DNA of 64,000 bases, taken from NCBI RefSeq assembly GCF_009687885.1, contig NZ_BLAF01000009.1, forward strand, positions 128,333 through 192,332. The letters run 5' to 3'. Positions 17,794 to 24,982 of the stretch are shown piece after piece (position 1 is the first letter of the stretch; the number at the start of each line of letters is the position of its first letter). The notes beneath the pieces are model-generated. The model saw only the letters and a program-made list of their open reading frames with translations, made no database searches and was not told the origin of the DNA. The position numbers and the translations under genes were made by a program. This stretch comes from Acrocarpospora pleiomorpha. GTDB taxonomy: Bacteria; Actinomycetota; Actinomycetes; Streptosporangiales; Streptosporangiaceae.

Positions 17794-18503
17794 GGGAGCA
17801 CCACCGTGACCAGATCGACGGTGGTGAGCGCGGCGTACGGACGGACCAGGGCGGTCTGGGTGGGCGCGCCCGGAGTGGGGTTGACCTGGATGACCTCGCC
17901 GATGGGCACGCCGGGGATGTAGGGCCGGTGATTGTCGGAGCCCAGCGTGGTCACCCTGTCGCCGCGCGCGAGGGCGGCCTGAGGGTTCAGCAGGCGCAAT
18001 AGAAGCAGGTCGTCGTGGCCGGTGATCGTGCCCACCTCGCCGGAGGGCACGCGGGCGCCGATCGAGGCGGCGCGGTCGGTGAGCAGGGAGACGGTGGCAG
18101 TGGTGGGGCCCGCCCAGGTGACGCGGCCGATCAGGCCGTCGGCGTTCAGGACGGTGAGGTCTCGGGTGATGCCGTCGCCGGTGCCGATGTCGATGGTGAT
18201 GGTCCCGGGGGCGAAGCCGACGGCGTGAGCGGGCAGGCCGCGGTAGGGCAGGGTGATCGCCGCGGAGGTCTCCCGCCGGGTGAGATTGTCGGCGCGAAGG
18301 GCCGCGTTCTCGCGTTCCAGGGCGCGTAATCGGTCCGCGTTGTCGCCGATCCTGGTCGCCGCGGCGATGAGCGAGGCGGTCGTGCCGTACAGCAGGGAAC
18401 CGGCGCGGCGGAGCGGGTCGAGCGGGGTCCAGCGGTCCAGGGCGATGAGCAGGAGGGAGACGGCGGCGAGCAGCAGCAGCACGCGGGCCGGGCGGCTTCT
18501 CAT
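17790..18503 (-). CDS. mreC: Rod shape-determining protein MreC
   Basis: 237-residue bitopic protein. An N-terminal transmembrane helix (VLLLLAAVSLLLIALD) is followed by a coiled coil around residues 50-75 (RLRALERENAALRADN) and a beta-rich periplasmic-type domain. MreC links MreB to PBP2/RodA. It starts 10 nt after the mreB stop. Confidence 0.92.
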   Translation of the reverse strand: MRSRPARVLLLLAAVSLLLIALDRWTPLDPLRRAGSLLYGTTASLIAAATRIGDNADRLRALERENAALRADNLTRRETSAAITLPYRGLPAHAVGFAPGTITIDIGTGDGITRDLTVLNADGLIGRVTWAGPTTATVSLLTDRAASIGARVPSGEVGTITGHDDLLLLRLLNPQAALARGDRVTTLGSDNHRPYIPGVPIGEVIQVNPTPGAPTQTALVRPYAALTTVDLVTVVLP

Positions 18504-18513
18504 CGGCGGCGTC

Positions 18514-19722
18514 CTAGCGGCGGGAATCTGGCAGGAACACCTCGCGCAGCGCGCCGAACCGCTCCACGCACTGTCCCGCGCCGAGCGCCACCGAGTAGAG
18601 CGGCCGTTCGACGAGATGGATCGGCATGCCGGTGGCCTTGCCGAGCCGATGCGCCAGGCCGCGCAGCAGGGCGCCGCCCCCGGTGAGCACGATCCCGTTG
18701 TCCAGCAGGTCTCCGGCCAGCTCGGCGGGACACTGGTCGAGCGTGCTCTGCACCGCGTCGATGATCGTCTGGACCTGGCCTTCGATGGCCTCGCTGATCT
18801 CGGCCCGGTTGATCTCGGCGGTCTTCGGCAGCCCGGTGACGAGATCCCGCCCCCGGATCGTCATCGTCGTCACCTCGGGCTCGGCCGCCGCCTCCCCTGG
18901 CGGCGCCTGCGACGGCTGGTCGGCCCGCCGGAACGGGTTCCACCCGCGAGCCGCGGGCACGGTCTGCTCCGGCGGTTCCTCCGCTTCTTCCTCGACCACC
19001 GGTTCCGCCGGCAACCCGGTCCGATGCCGCCCCTTCGGCGCCTCAGCCGACCGCTCGTCCTGTACGGCCCCGAGCGTGATCTTGATCCGTTCCGCCGTGT
19101 GCTCCCCGAGCAGGAGGGCGTGCTCCTTCTTGACGAAGGTGATGATCGCCTCGTCCAGCTCGTCACCGCCGACCCGGATCGACTTGGCCACCACGGTCCC
19201 GCCCAGCGACACGATCGCCACCTCGGTGGTGCCGCCGCCGATGTCCACGACCATGCTCCCGGTCGCCTCGCTGACCCGCAGCCCCGACCCGATCGCGGCG
19301 GCCATGGCCTCCTCGACGATGTGCACCCGGCGGGCCCCGGCCTCGTAGGCGGCCTCCTTGACCGCGCGCTGCTCGATCCCGGTCGTGCCGCTCGGCACGG
19401 CCACCACGATCCGGGGCCTGGACAGGAACCGGCTGCGGTGCGCCTTCCTGATGAAGTGCCGCAGCATGCGCTCGGCCGCGTCCAGGTCGGCGATGACGCC
19501 GTCCTTGAGCGGCCGGATCGTGGCGATGTGCGGTGGGGTACGGCCGATCATCCGCTTGGCCGCCTTGCCGACGGCGACGATCCGATCGGTGTGCAGGTTG
19601 ATCGCCACGACTGAGGGCTCGTTCAGGACGATCCCCTTGCGGCGGACGTAGACCAGTGTGTTGGCGGTACCCAGATCGACGGCGATGTCCCGGCCGAACA
19701 GACCCCACGCAATGCCCATCAT
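18514..19722 (-). CDS. mreB: Actin-like cell-shape protein MreB with a disordered insert
   Basis: 402-residue bacterial actin, longer than the usual 340-350. Conserved pieces are DLGTANTLVYV (phosphate 1), IRPLKDGVIADLDAAE, VVAVPSGTTGIEQRAV, VVDIGGGTTEVAIVSLGG (phosphate 2), LTGGGALLRGL (adenosine) and GAGQCVE. Residues 224-286 are an acidic, Pro/Ala/Glu-rich stretch with no counterpart in standard MreB. It splits KITLG from IRGRDLVTGLPK, where other MreBs have only a few residues. ATG 19722 and 19719 are both possible. In spore-forming actinomycetes MreB mainly acts in spore-wall synthesis; that role is from knowledge of Streptomyces. Confidence 0.93.
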   Translation of the reverse strand: MMGIAWGLFGRDIAVDLGTANTLVYVRRKGIVLNEPSVVAINLHTDRIVAVGKAAKRMIGRTPPHIATIRPLKDGVIADLDAAERMLRHFIRKAHRSRFLSRPRIVVAVPSGTTGIEQRAVKEAAYEAGARRVHIVEEAMAAAIGSGLRVSEATGSMVVDIGGGTTEVAIVSLGGTVVAKSIRVGGDELDEAIITFVKKEHALLLGEHTAERIKITLGAVQDERSAEAPKGRHRTGLPAEPVVEEEAEEPPEQTVPAARGWNPFRRADQPSQAPPGEAAAEPEVTTMTIRGRDLVTGLPKTAEINRAEISEAIEGQVQTIIDAVQSTLDQCPAELAGDLLDNGIVLTGGGALLRGLAHRLGKATGMPIHLVERPLYSVALGAGQCVERFGALREVFLPDSRR

Positions 19723-19769
19723 TACCAGCCTTAAGACGGGGGAACTCCGTCTGCCCTGGAAGCGAGGGG

Positions 19770-20204
19770 TTAAACGGCCCTGCGGTGGATGTCCTTGGCG
19801 AGCTTGGCGACCTTCTTGACGAGCTGGTACGTGAGCCTGTTCGCTCGCGCGGGCGGTGCGCGAAGTACTCCGATCACCTCATCGGCTTCAAGGCGTATGT
19901 CAACGCCCTGGTCCGACTGAAGAACGGCGAAGCCGACCTGCCCGCGTTCCAGGCCGGGCTCGCCCGCGTGTCGGGGCGGCCAGACATCGACGTGTGGAAC
20001 CTGGAGGCCAAGTTCTTCACGCCCGCCCGCACGTTCGGCCGTTTCGAGTCGGCGTACCTGCTGGCGTTCGGGGTCGCCGCGTTCGCAGCGGCGGTCGTGC
20101 TGGTCGGCCAGCCGGTGGCCCGGTTCACCACCGCCGCGCCTCATGCACGCGCAGCCATGCTCACCAGATCCTGCTCAGAGCTGGCACGGTCACGCTGTCG
20201 ATAG
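19770..20204. pseudogene. Eroded gene fragments, unknown families
   Basis: No intact gene lies between mreB and the HAD gene. On the plus strand, from about 19853 to 20204, a protein-like stretch reads YSDHLIGFKAYVNALVRL, then WNLEAKFFTPARTFGRF, then a membrane helix around AYLLAFGVAAFAAAVVL. It has no start or ribosome site. On the minus strand, 19770-19841 encodes an isolated C-terminus ending QLVKKVAKLAKDIHRRAV. Both look like remnants of different genes joined at about 19845. Confidence 0.4.
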
Positions 20205-20861
20205 CACCTCAAGGAGGCTTACCGGCGTGTCGACGACAGCAAGGACGCCCGGCTCGCCGAACTCGGCGTTGTCGCCGAATCCCCAGGTGACGGCGATGCT
20301 GCGCACCCGGCATTCCGCCGCGCCCGCGACGTCCTCGCGGCGGTCGCCGATCATGACGGTCGCCTCGGGCGGGGCGCCGAGCGCGCCGAGCGCGTGTCTG
20401 ATCACGTCGGCCTTGTGCCGCCGGGACCCGTCCAGAGTCGCCCCGGCCACGAATGTGAAGAATCTGTCCAGCGCGAAATGCGCGAGGATCTTCTCCGCGA
20501 AGACGGTCGGCTTGCAGGTTGCCACTGCGAGTGTCCAGCCGGCGGCCACTAGGGACGTCAGCACGTCGGGGATCCCGGGAATGATCTCGTTCTCGTACAT
20601 TCCGGATTCAGTGAATCGTTGCCGGTACGCGGCCACCGCGTCGCCGAGACGCTCAGGCGGGACGCCGAGCCGGACGAACACGTCCTGCAGGGGAGGGCCG
20701 ATGTGCGAACGGAGAAGCGCCTGATCCGTCTCCGGCGACCCGACCGCCGCCAGGGCGTGGCGCATCGAGTCGATGATGCCGGTCTCCGGGTTGGTCAGGG
20801 TGCCATCAAGGTCGAAAAGACAGTAGCGTCCGCTGCTCACGTGTGGCAGTCCATCCTTCAT
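20190..20861 (-). CDS. HAD hydrolase, phosphoglycolate-phosphatase-like
   Basis: 223-residue HAD phosphatase. Motif I is CLFDLDGTLTN (nucleophile Asp), motif II lies near VATCKPT, and motifs III and IV are the RRHKAD Lys and MIGDRREDV. A helical cap between residues about 20 and 85 is typical of Gph/PpaX-like enzymes. ATG 20861 is preceded by GAGGCCG. The substrate cannot be read from sequence; 2-phosphoglycolate or pyrophosphate are possibilities. Confidence 0.85.
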   Translation of the reverse strand: MKDGLPHVSSGRYCLFDLDGTLTNPETGIIDSMRHALAAVGSPETDQALLRSHIGPPLQDVFVRLGVPPERLGDAVAAYRQRFTESGMYENEIIPGIPDVLTSLVAAGWTLAVATCKPTVFAEKILAHFALDRFFTFVAGATLDGSRRHKADVIRHALGALGAPPEATVMIGDRREDVAGAAECRVRSIAVTWGFGDNAEFGEPGVLAVVDTPVSLLEVLSTA

Positions 20862-20902
20862 CGGCCTCGGCGTCAATATGACCGTGTCCGTCGCGGCCGG
20901 TC

Positions 20903-20949
20903 CGGTTGATCTCGGCGGTCTTCGGCAGCCCGGTGACAAGATCCCGCCC
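20903..20949 (-). repeat. 47-bp mreB fragment in the tetR-HAD gap
   Basis: Matches the mreB coding sequence at 18806-18852 in 46 of 47 positions and in the same orientation. It encodes GRDLVTGLPKTAEINR. It abuts the tetR stop and is not part of any open gene, so it is a remnant of an mreB copy or of a local duplication. Confidence 0.85.
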
Positions 20950-20951
20950 GT

Positions 20952-21551
20952 CTATCCGGTCCCGCGGCTGGCGGGATCGACGTGTAGGCCGTCCAGAACG
21001 AACTCGAGGTGTCGCCGCCAGGCGTCATCCTCGACTGTCGTGGCCGCGCGCAGGATGCCGGAGTTCGCGAGGAACATGGCGGTCAGGTCGGCGATTCGGA
21101 AGTCCCCGCGCAGACGGCCGTCGGCCTGGGCCGCCTCGATGAACCGGGTGGCGTGGGCGAGGGCGTGGTCGCACTGGTTGGTCAGCTCCTGCGAGCCGGG
21201 GTAGCGGCGGGCCATGATGTCGTCGACCGGGGGAGAAGCGGCCTGGAGCTCGAGCAGGCGCGTCACGTAGAACCGGAACCGCGACCACGAGTCGGGCTGC
21301 GCCTGCGCCTCCGCCGCCAATTTGCCCGTACGGTCTGCGGCGATGACCGGAACCACGGCGTCGATGAGCGCTTCGCGGGTGCCGAACCGGTTATAGAGAG
21401 TGCCGATGCTCACCCCCGCGGCACGGGCCACCTCCTCCAGCGGGGCGCAGAAACCCTGAGCCAGGAACACCTTCACCGCCGCCGCCGTGAGCCTTTCCAG
21501 GTTCTCCCGAGCGTCACGGCGCAACGCCGGCTTGCCGCTCGTAGGCGCCAC
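20952..21551 (-). CDS. TetR-family repressor
   Basis: 199-residue TetR regulator. The N-terminal helix-turn-helix (about 20-66) includes PLEEVARAAGVSIGTLYNRFGTRE; the ligand domain ends LEFVLDGLH. GTG 21551 follows a GGGGGTGAG ribosome site. It diverges from the DsbA-like gene with two matching inverted repeats in the 137-bp gap, so it probably represses itself and that gene. Confidence 0.9.
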   Translation of the reverse strand: MAPTSGKPALRRDARENLERLTAAAVKVFLAQGFCAPLEEVARAAGVSIGTLYNRFGTREALIDAVVPVIAADRTGKLAAEAQAQPDSWSRFRFYVTRLLELQAASPPVDDIMARRYPGSQELTNQCDHALAHATRFIEAAQADGRLRGDFRIADLTAMFLANSGILRAATTVEDDAWRRHLEFVLDGLHVDPASRGTG

Positions 21552-21567
21552 GCTGGTCTCACCCCCT

Positions 21568-21589
21568 AACTTGATGGCCTCCTCAAGTT
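21568..21589. promoter_or_regulatory. TetR operator candidate 1
   Basis: Inverted repeat AACTTGA-N8-TCAAGTT, 17 bp upstream of the tetR start. It shares architecture with the site at 21610-21631. Confidence 0.65.
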
Positions 21590-21609
21590 GGTGCTACGGT
21601 ACGGAAGGT

Positions 21610-21631
21610 AACTTGAGGCGAAGCTCAACTT
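21610..21631. promoter_or_regulatory. TetR operator candidate 2
   Basis: AACTTGA-N8-TCAACTT, one mismatch from a perfect inverted repeat. It can be extended by one base pair each side (TAACTTGAG and CTCAACTTA). The 42-bp centre-to-centre spacing to site 1 is four helical turns, so two dimers could bind one face. Confidence 0.65.
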
Positions 21632-21688
21632 ACCACGGCGCCCGCGGGATCGGCAGGCGCCGGCGACACAAGTCCGGGAGAAGCGAGG

Positions 21689-22351
21689 TTGGCAGCCGTG
21701 GTCAGCACCATAAAGGTCGACATCTGGTCCGACATCGCGTGCCCGTTCTGCTACATCGGCAAGCGCAAGTTCGAGGCGGCCGTCGCCGCGTCCGGTCTGC
21801 CGGTCGAGGTCGAGTTCCACTCCTTCGAGCTCGCCCCCGACACACCCGAGGACGTCGAAGAAAGTCACGTGCAGCTCATCGCGCACAAAATGGGAGTCCC
21901 TCTGGCGCAGGCGCGCGAAATGGAGCAGCACGTCTTGAAACTCGCTCACGCCGTCGGACTCGAGTTCGACTATGGCCAGCTCAAGATGACCAAGACCCTC
22001 AGGGCGCACGAACTGCTGCACTATGCGAAGACACGCGGACTCCAGGCGGAGATGAAAGAACGGCTGATGGCGGCCTACTTCACCGAAGGCCGCCACGTAG
22101 GCCGCGTCAGCGACCTCGCGGACCTCGCCGCGGAGATCGGTCTCGATCGCGACGACGTCGTACGATCGCTCAACAGCGACGAGCACCTCTCGGATGTGCA
22201 GGCCGATTTGCAGCAGGCCGCACGGTATGGCATCCGGGGCGTGCCGTTCTTCGTCTTCGACGGCAAGTACGCCGTCTCCGGCGCCCAGGAATCCACGACG
22301 TTCGCCGACGTATTGACCAAGGTGCATGACGAGAAGGAGAACGCGGCATGA
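21689..22351 (+). CDS. DsbA-family (FrnE-like) thiol oxidoreductase
   Basis: 220-residue DsbA/FrnE-like protein. The active site CPFC lies in SDIACPFCYIGKRKFE, a helical insert follows, and the cis-Pro loop reads GIRGVPFFVF. No signal peptide, so it acts in the cytoplasm. Start choice is open: TTG 21689 (GGGAGA about 8 nt upstream) or GTG 21698 (GAGG upstream). The 3' end overlaps a tiny cysteine-containing ORF in ATGA. It lies opposite a TetR gene, suggesting induction by a thiol-reactive or phenolic compound; that last point is inference. Confidence 0.88.
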   Translation: MAAVVSTIKVDIWSDIACPFCYIGKRKFEAAVAASGLPVEVEFHSFELAPDTPEDVEESHVQLIAHKMGVPLAQAREMEQHVLKLAHAVGLEFDYGQLKMTKTLRAHELLHYAKTRGLQAEMKERLMAAYFTEGRHVGRVSDLADLAAEIGLDRDDVVRSLNSDEHLSDVQADLQQAARYGIRGVPFFVFDGKYAVSGAQESTTFADVLTKVHDEKENAA

Positions 22352-22506
22352 GCAGCCCCGCGAGAACCGATCAGACCCCCGAACCCGACGAACCGACGGG
22401 CCTGCTGACGATACTCGGCGACACCGACGCGGCGCTGTGCGAAGGCGACGCCTGCCTGCTCCCGTCCCCGCCATCGCCCCAGCTCGGCCAGGCGATTGCA
22501 CGATGA
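22348..22506 (+). CDS. Small ORF coupled to the DsbA-like gene
   Basis: A 52-codon ORF whose ATG overlaps the upstream TGA (ATGA). The product is acidic and Pro-rich with a CEGDAC motif (two cysteines four residues apart), which could be a thiol-switch or metal-binding partner of the oxidoreductase. Family not recognised. The next ATG overlaps its TGA too and opens only 25 codons (22503-22580), which I regard as noise or a tail fragment. Confidence 0.5.
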   Translation: MSSPARTDQTPEPDEPTGLLTILGDTDAALCEGDACLLPSPPSPQLGQAIAR

Positions 22507-22754
22507 CCCGCCTCGGCGGCATCGCGTTCAACGAGACGGACGGGAGCAGCGGCACACTCTCGGAACTCCAGGCGCCGTGAACTTGCGCCGTTCGGATTGA
22601 AAGGGAGGTCATCGCTGAGTCGGAGACGCACCGGCACTCGCGGAATCGCCGTGGCTGATCATCATGCCGTGGCGACGCATGGTTGCGTCCACGGAGGTGG
22701 TGCACGAGTTTTCCCTGGTCGTAGGTGATGGCCAGGAGATCAAGGCATCTGTGG

Positions 22755-23198
22755 TCATGGCCGCAACGAGTTCATCGGTTCACCGGCCCGGCCGGCGTCT
22801 TCATAGCGCCCCAGCTCGAGCAGCGCCTTCGCCTTGTACGACCACGCGGTCGGGCTGGAATCCAACTCGATCCACCGATTCACCGCTTCGAGGGCCTCGG
22901 CCCATTGTTCCGGACTGGCGAGAGACCGAGTCAACACGAACCAGTGGCTGATGCCATCGGGATGGTGGCGAAGGATTTGCCTGGACGCGGCGGCTGTACC
23001 CTCGAAGGGACTCAGCTCAAAGAGCGATGTGGACTGCACGACCAGGGCCTGGATGGGCGGGTCGAGGTCCGGCTGCCCGCCGAAGTACTTGGCCTGTCTG
23101 GCAAGCTCGAGAGCGTGTGCGGCAACTGCGACCGCTTCCTGGTGGCGCCCGAGGGCTTGCGCTGCGTGATTGCTGGATGACGAAGGGTCAGCCTCCAA
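22755..23198 (-). CDS. TPR-repeat protein, probably a fragment
   Basis: 147 codons with tetratricopeptide-like helices: QALGRHQEAVAVAAHALELA near the start and AWSYKAKALLELGRYEDA near the end. It has no other domain and no clear ribosome site, so it may be the remains of a longer TPR gene. The 22507-22754 gap beside it shows no recognisable gene. Confidence 0.45.
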   Translation of the reverse strand: MEADPSSSSNHAAQALGRHQEAVAVAAHALELARQAKYFGGQPDLDPPIQALVVQSTSLFELSPFEGTAAASRQILRHHPDGISHWFVLTRSLASPEQWAEALEAVNRWIELDSSPTAWSYKAKALLELGRYEDAGRAGEPMNSLRP

Positions 23199-23221
23199 TC
23201 TGGAGATTCCATCGGAGAGTC

Positions 23222-23237
23222 GGTACCATGTGGTACC
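23222..23237. promoter_or_regulatory. Palindromic operator upstream of RHH gene
   Basis: GGTACCA-TG-TGGTACC, a perfect 7-bp inverted repeat placed immediately before the AGAGGAGGT ribosome site of the ribbon-helix-helix gene. Autorepression by the RHH protein is the likely use. Confidence 0.6.
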
Positions 23238-23251
23238 AGAGGAGGTATTCG

Positions 23252-23551
23252 ATGGCTACGACAACGGGACCCGGTGCGCCTGCCAAGCCGAGCCGGACCA
23301 CCGCTCCGCTGAAGGTCGACCCCGAGGTCGATCAGTTGATTTCCGACGGTGCGCACTTCCTCGGCCTGACGAAGAAGGACCTGGTCGCCGAAGCAGTCCG
23401 GGTTTATCTGGAACTACGGCGCGAGGAGATCCGCTCCAGGATGATGGAGTCCATGCGCAAGCTCGACGGCTCCAACCTCGCCCGCGTCGCCCTGCTCACC
23501 GGCCTCACCGCCGAGCAGATCAACGCCGTCGGTGGTGCCCGGGAGGACTGA
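23252..23551 (+). CDS. Ribbon-helix-helix DNA-binding protein, antitoxin-like
   Basis: 99 residues. After a disordered Pro/Thr N-terminus come PLKVDPEVDQLISDGAHFLG and KKDLVAEAVRVYLELRREEI, a CopG/Arc-like beta-helix-helix pattern. The C-terminal helix pair ends GLTAEQINAVGG. ATG 23252 has an ideal site (GAGGAGG). It is the first gene of a two-gene unit and sits beside a palindrome, the usual antitoxin layout. Confidence 0.75.
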   Translation: MATTTGPGAPAKPSRTTAPLKVDPEVDQLISDGAHFLGLTKKDLVAEAVRVYLELRREEIRSRMMESMRKLDGSNLARVALLTGLTAEQINAVGGARED

Positions 23552-23558
23552 TCCTGCG

Positions 23559-24323
23559 ATGCGGCGAGCCCGTCCCACCCTCCGCGCCCTTCGCGATGAT
23601 CTGCGCCTGCCGGTACCACCGGTGGACGATCCACTCGACGAGATCGACCACCCGGTGCTGGCCAAAGCATCCGCCCAGTTCGCCGACGCCGCCACTTCGC
23701 GCGAGCGGATCCGCGTGATCACCGATCAGATCCTGTTCAAGGTGAAGATCCAGCGCTGGCGTGCGGCCGCCTGGCTGGAAGCGGACCTAGCGTGGATCAT
23801 CGCCGCGGGCACCCGCGAGGACGGCGCCGTCGACGACTTCTATACCGCACTCGAAGCCGACGCGAAGGCCGCCCGTGCCCGCTACAACACCGTGCACGCC
23901 GAGGCGATCACCGCCGCCACCTATGTCGGGCATCTGCTGCCCGCGGAAGAGGATCGCGTCCGCTATCAAGCTGAAAGCGGTGTCCGCGCGCTACGCCGCC
24001 TGCGGCAGGCGATCCACACGCTCACCTGTTCCTCGCTCCACGACGGCCATGAGCACAGTGCCGACCTCGGCACCAGTGTGATCGGCATCCAGGTTCGGGC
24101 CGATGACGGGCACGAGACCTACTGCGCGGTCCGCATCACCGGCCCTGTACCTACCGATCTTGTGGCTCTGGTTCTGGAACTCGTACCTGGCTGCGACCCG
24201 CAAAGCTGGGCACCCGAGCCGCGGATGCCCGACCGGTCCTTGATCGGAAACGAGCAGATCTGGTCCACCCTCATGGATCCGCATGCCGCAGCCAAACTCC
24301 TCGACACCGAACCGGAATCGTAA
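23559..24323 (+). CDS. Unknown protein paired with RHH gene
   Basis: 254 residues, not recognised. It is helical at the N-terminus (LRALRDDLRL, then FKVKIQRWRAAAWLEADLAWIIAAG) and has a probable beta-rich C-terminal half. No signal peptide, transmembrane helix or known nuclease motif is evident. It begins 7 nt after the RHH stop (ATG 23559; GGAGG lies 12 nt upstream, so GTG 23532 inside the RHH gene is an alternative start). The context fits a toxin, or a partner of the RHH regulator, but that is inference. Confidence 0.6.
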   Translation: MRRARPTLRALRDDLRLPVPPVDDPLDEIDHPVLAKASAQFADAATSRERIRVITDQILFKVKIQRWRAAAWLEADLAWIIAAGTREDGAVDDFYTALEADAKAARARYNTVHAEAITAATYVGHLLPAEEDRVRYQAESGVRALRRLRQAIHTLTCSSLHDGHEHSADLGTSVIGIQVRADDGHETYCAVRITGPVPTDLVALVLELVPGCDPQSWAPEPRMPDRSLIGNEQIWSTLMDPHAAAKLLDTEPES

Positions 24324-24327
24324 GCAT

Positions 24328-24420
24328 TCCCGGATCCGGTCCGTGGCCGCCACCGGTAGCCCCTGCCGTCGTGCCCATGCGCGGACCTCAGCTGCCGTAC
24401 CGGCACGTGAATTGGCAATT
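24328..24420 (-). pseudogene. Fragment of Lsr2-like DNA-binding domain
   Basis: The reverse strand encodes AAEVRAWARRQGLPVAATDRI, close to the C-terminal AT-hook-like DNA-binding domain of Lsr2 (pattern IRxWAxxxGxxVxxxGRI). No dimerisation domain, start or ribosome site accompanies it. It adjoins the frnE fragment, so this is a junction of gene remains. Confidence 0.5.
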
Positions 24421-24425
24421 GCTGA

Positions 24426-24486
24426 GTCTTGAAACTCGCTCACGCCGTCGGACTTGGGTTCGACTATGGCCGGCACGTAGGCCGCC
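24426..24486 (+). repeat. Fragment of the DsbA/FrnE-like gene
   Basis: 24426-24471 matches 21932-21977 of the DsbA-like gene at 44 of 46 positions. It is followed directly by a second short match (CACGTAGGCCGC) to about 22094, as if some 115 bp had been deleted between them. Same orientation as the parent gene. Confidence 0.8.
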
Positions 24487-24509
24487 GACCGTGCGGGAGC
24501 TGTACTCGA

Positions 24510-24917
24510 TCATGGAATTGTCGGTGGAGGACCGCCCGACGTGGATGGCCACCATGCCGTGCAGGACTTGCTTCCCTTTGCCGGCGTGCCGCAGGATCTC
24601 GCCTGCCGGGAGCCTATGGCCAGCGACGCTGTTATCGCCGTGGTCCGTCCGCTGCGGACCTTCGCCGACTTCGCGGCGCCAGCGCGGATTTCGAGCCTGA
24701 CCACGTCTCCGGCCCGGCCGCCGGTCAGGGTCGCGCGGATGCTTCCGCCGCACTTCTGCAGGCGAATGATCCGTTTGCTCACCGTCTTCTTCTGTCCCGG
24801 CGCGACCAGCGTCCATGAGCAGGCCGTTTGGGCTTCCGCGGTGATCGGGGCGATCGGGGCGACGCCGAGCCAGGAAGCGCCGGCGAGGAGCACGGAGGCG
24901 ATCGTGATGAGTTTCAT
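24510..24917 (-). CDS. Small secreted cysteine-containing protein
   Basis: 135 residues. I start at ATG 24917 (AAGGAGCGTC upstream), which opens a signal peptide MKLITIASVLLAGASWLG ending near AEAQ. The mature part is basic, has about four cysteines (ACSW, QKCGG, SCGT, SCTAWW) and alternating beta-strands (SIRATLTGG, VVRLEIRAG). No family recognised. The last about 15 residues are Ser/Pro/Gly-rich and abut eroded DNA, so the C-terminus may be altered. It lies 65 nt beyond the kinase stop on the same strand. Confidence 0.6.
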   Translation of the reverse strand: MKLITIASVLLAGASWLGVAPIAPITAEAQTACSWTLVAPGQKKTVSKRIIRLQKCGGSIRATLTGGRAGDVVRLEIRAGAAKSAKVRSGRTTAITASLAIGSRQARSCGTPAKGSKSCTAWWPSTSGGPPPTIP

Positions 24918-24982
24918 GACGCTCCTTTCCTTCCGCCGACAGTAGGCCCGCGATTCGGGGCAGTCGAGGCCCAGAATCGCGT

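Noticed and set aside
18514-19722. MreB insert as a frameshift artefact
   Set aside because: Frame is continuous, the downstream actin motifs are intact and the insert has normal actinomycete codon use.
19770-20144. Minus-strand 124-codon open frame as a real gene
   Set aside because: Only its last 20 residues look protein-like; the rest is antisense to a better plus-strand fragment, so it is described as eroded DNA.
22664-22951. Plus-strand open frame starting MPWRRMVAST
   Set aside because: First 30 residues look mildly protein-like, but the rest is antisense to the TPR stretch and there is no ribosome site; kept out as a gene.
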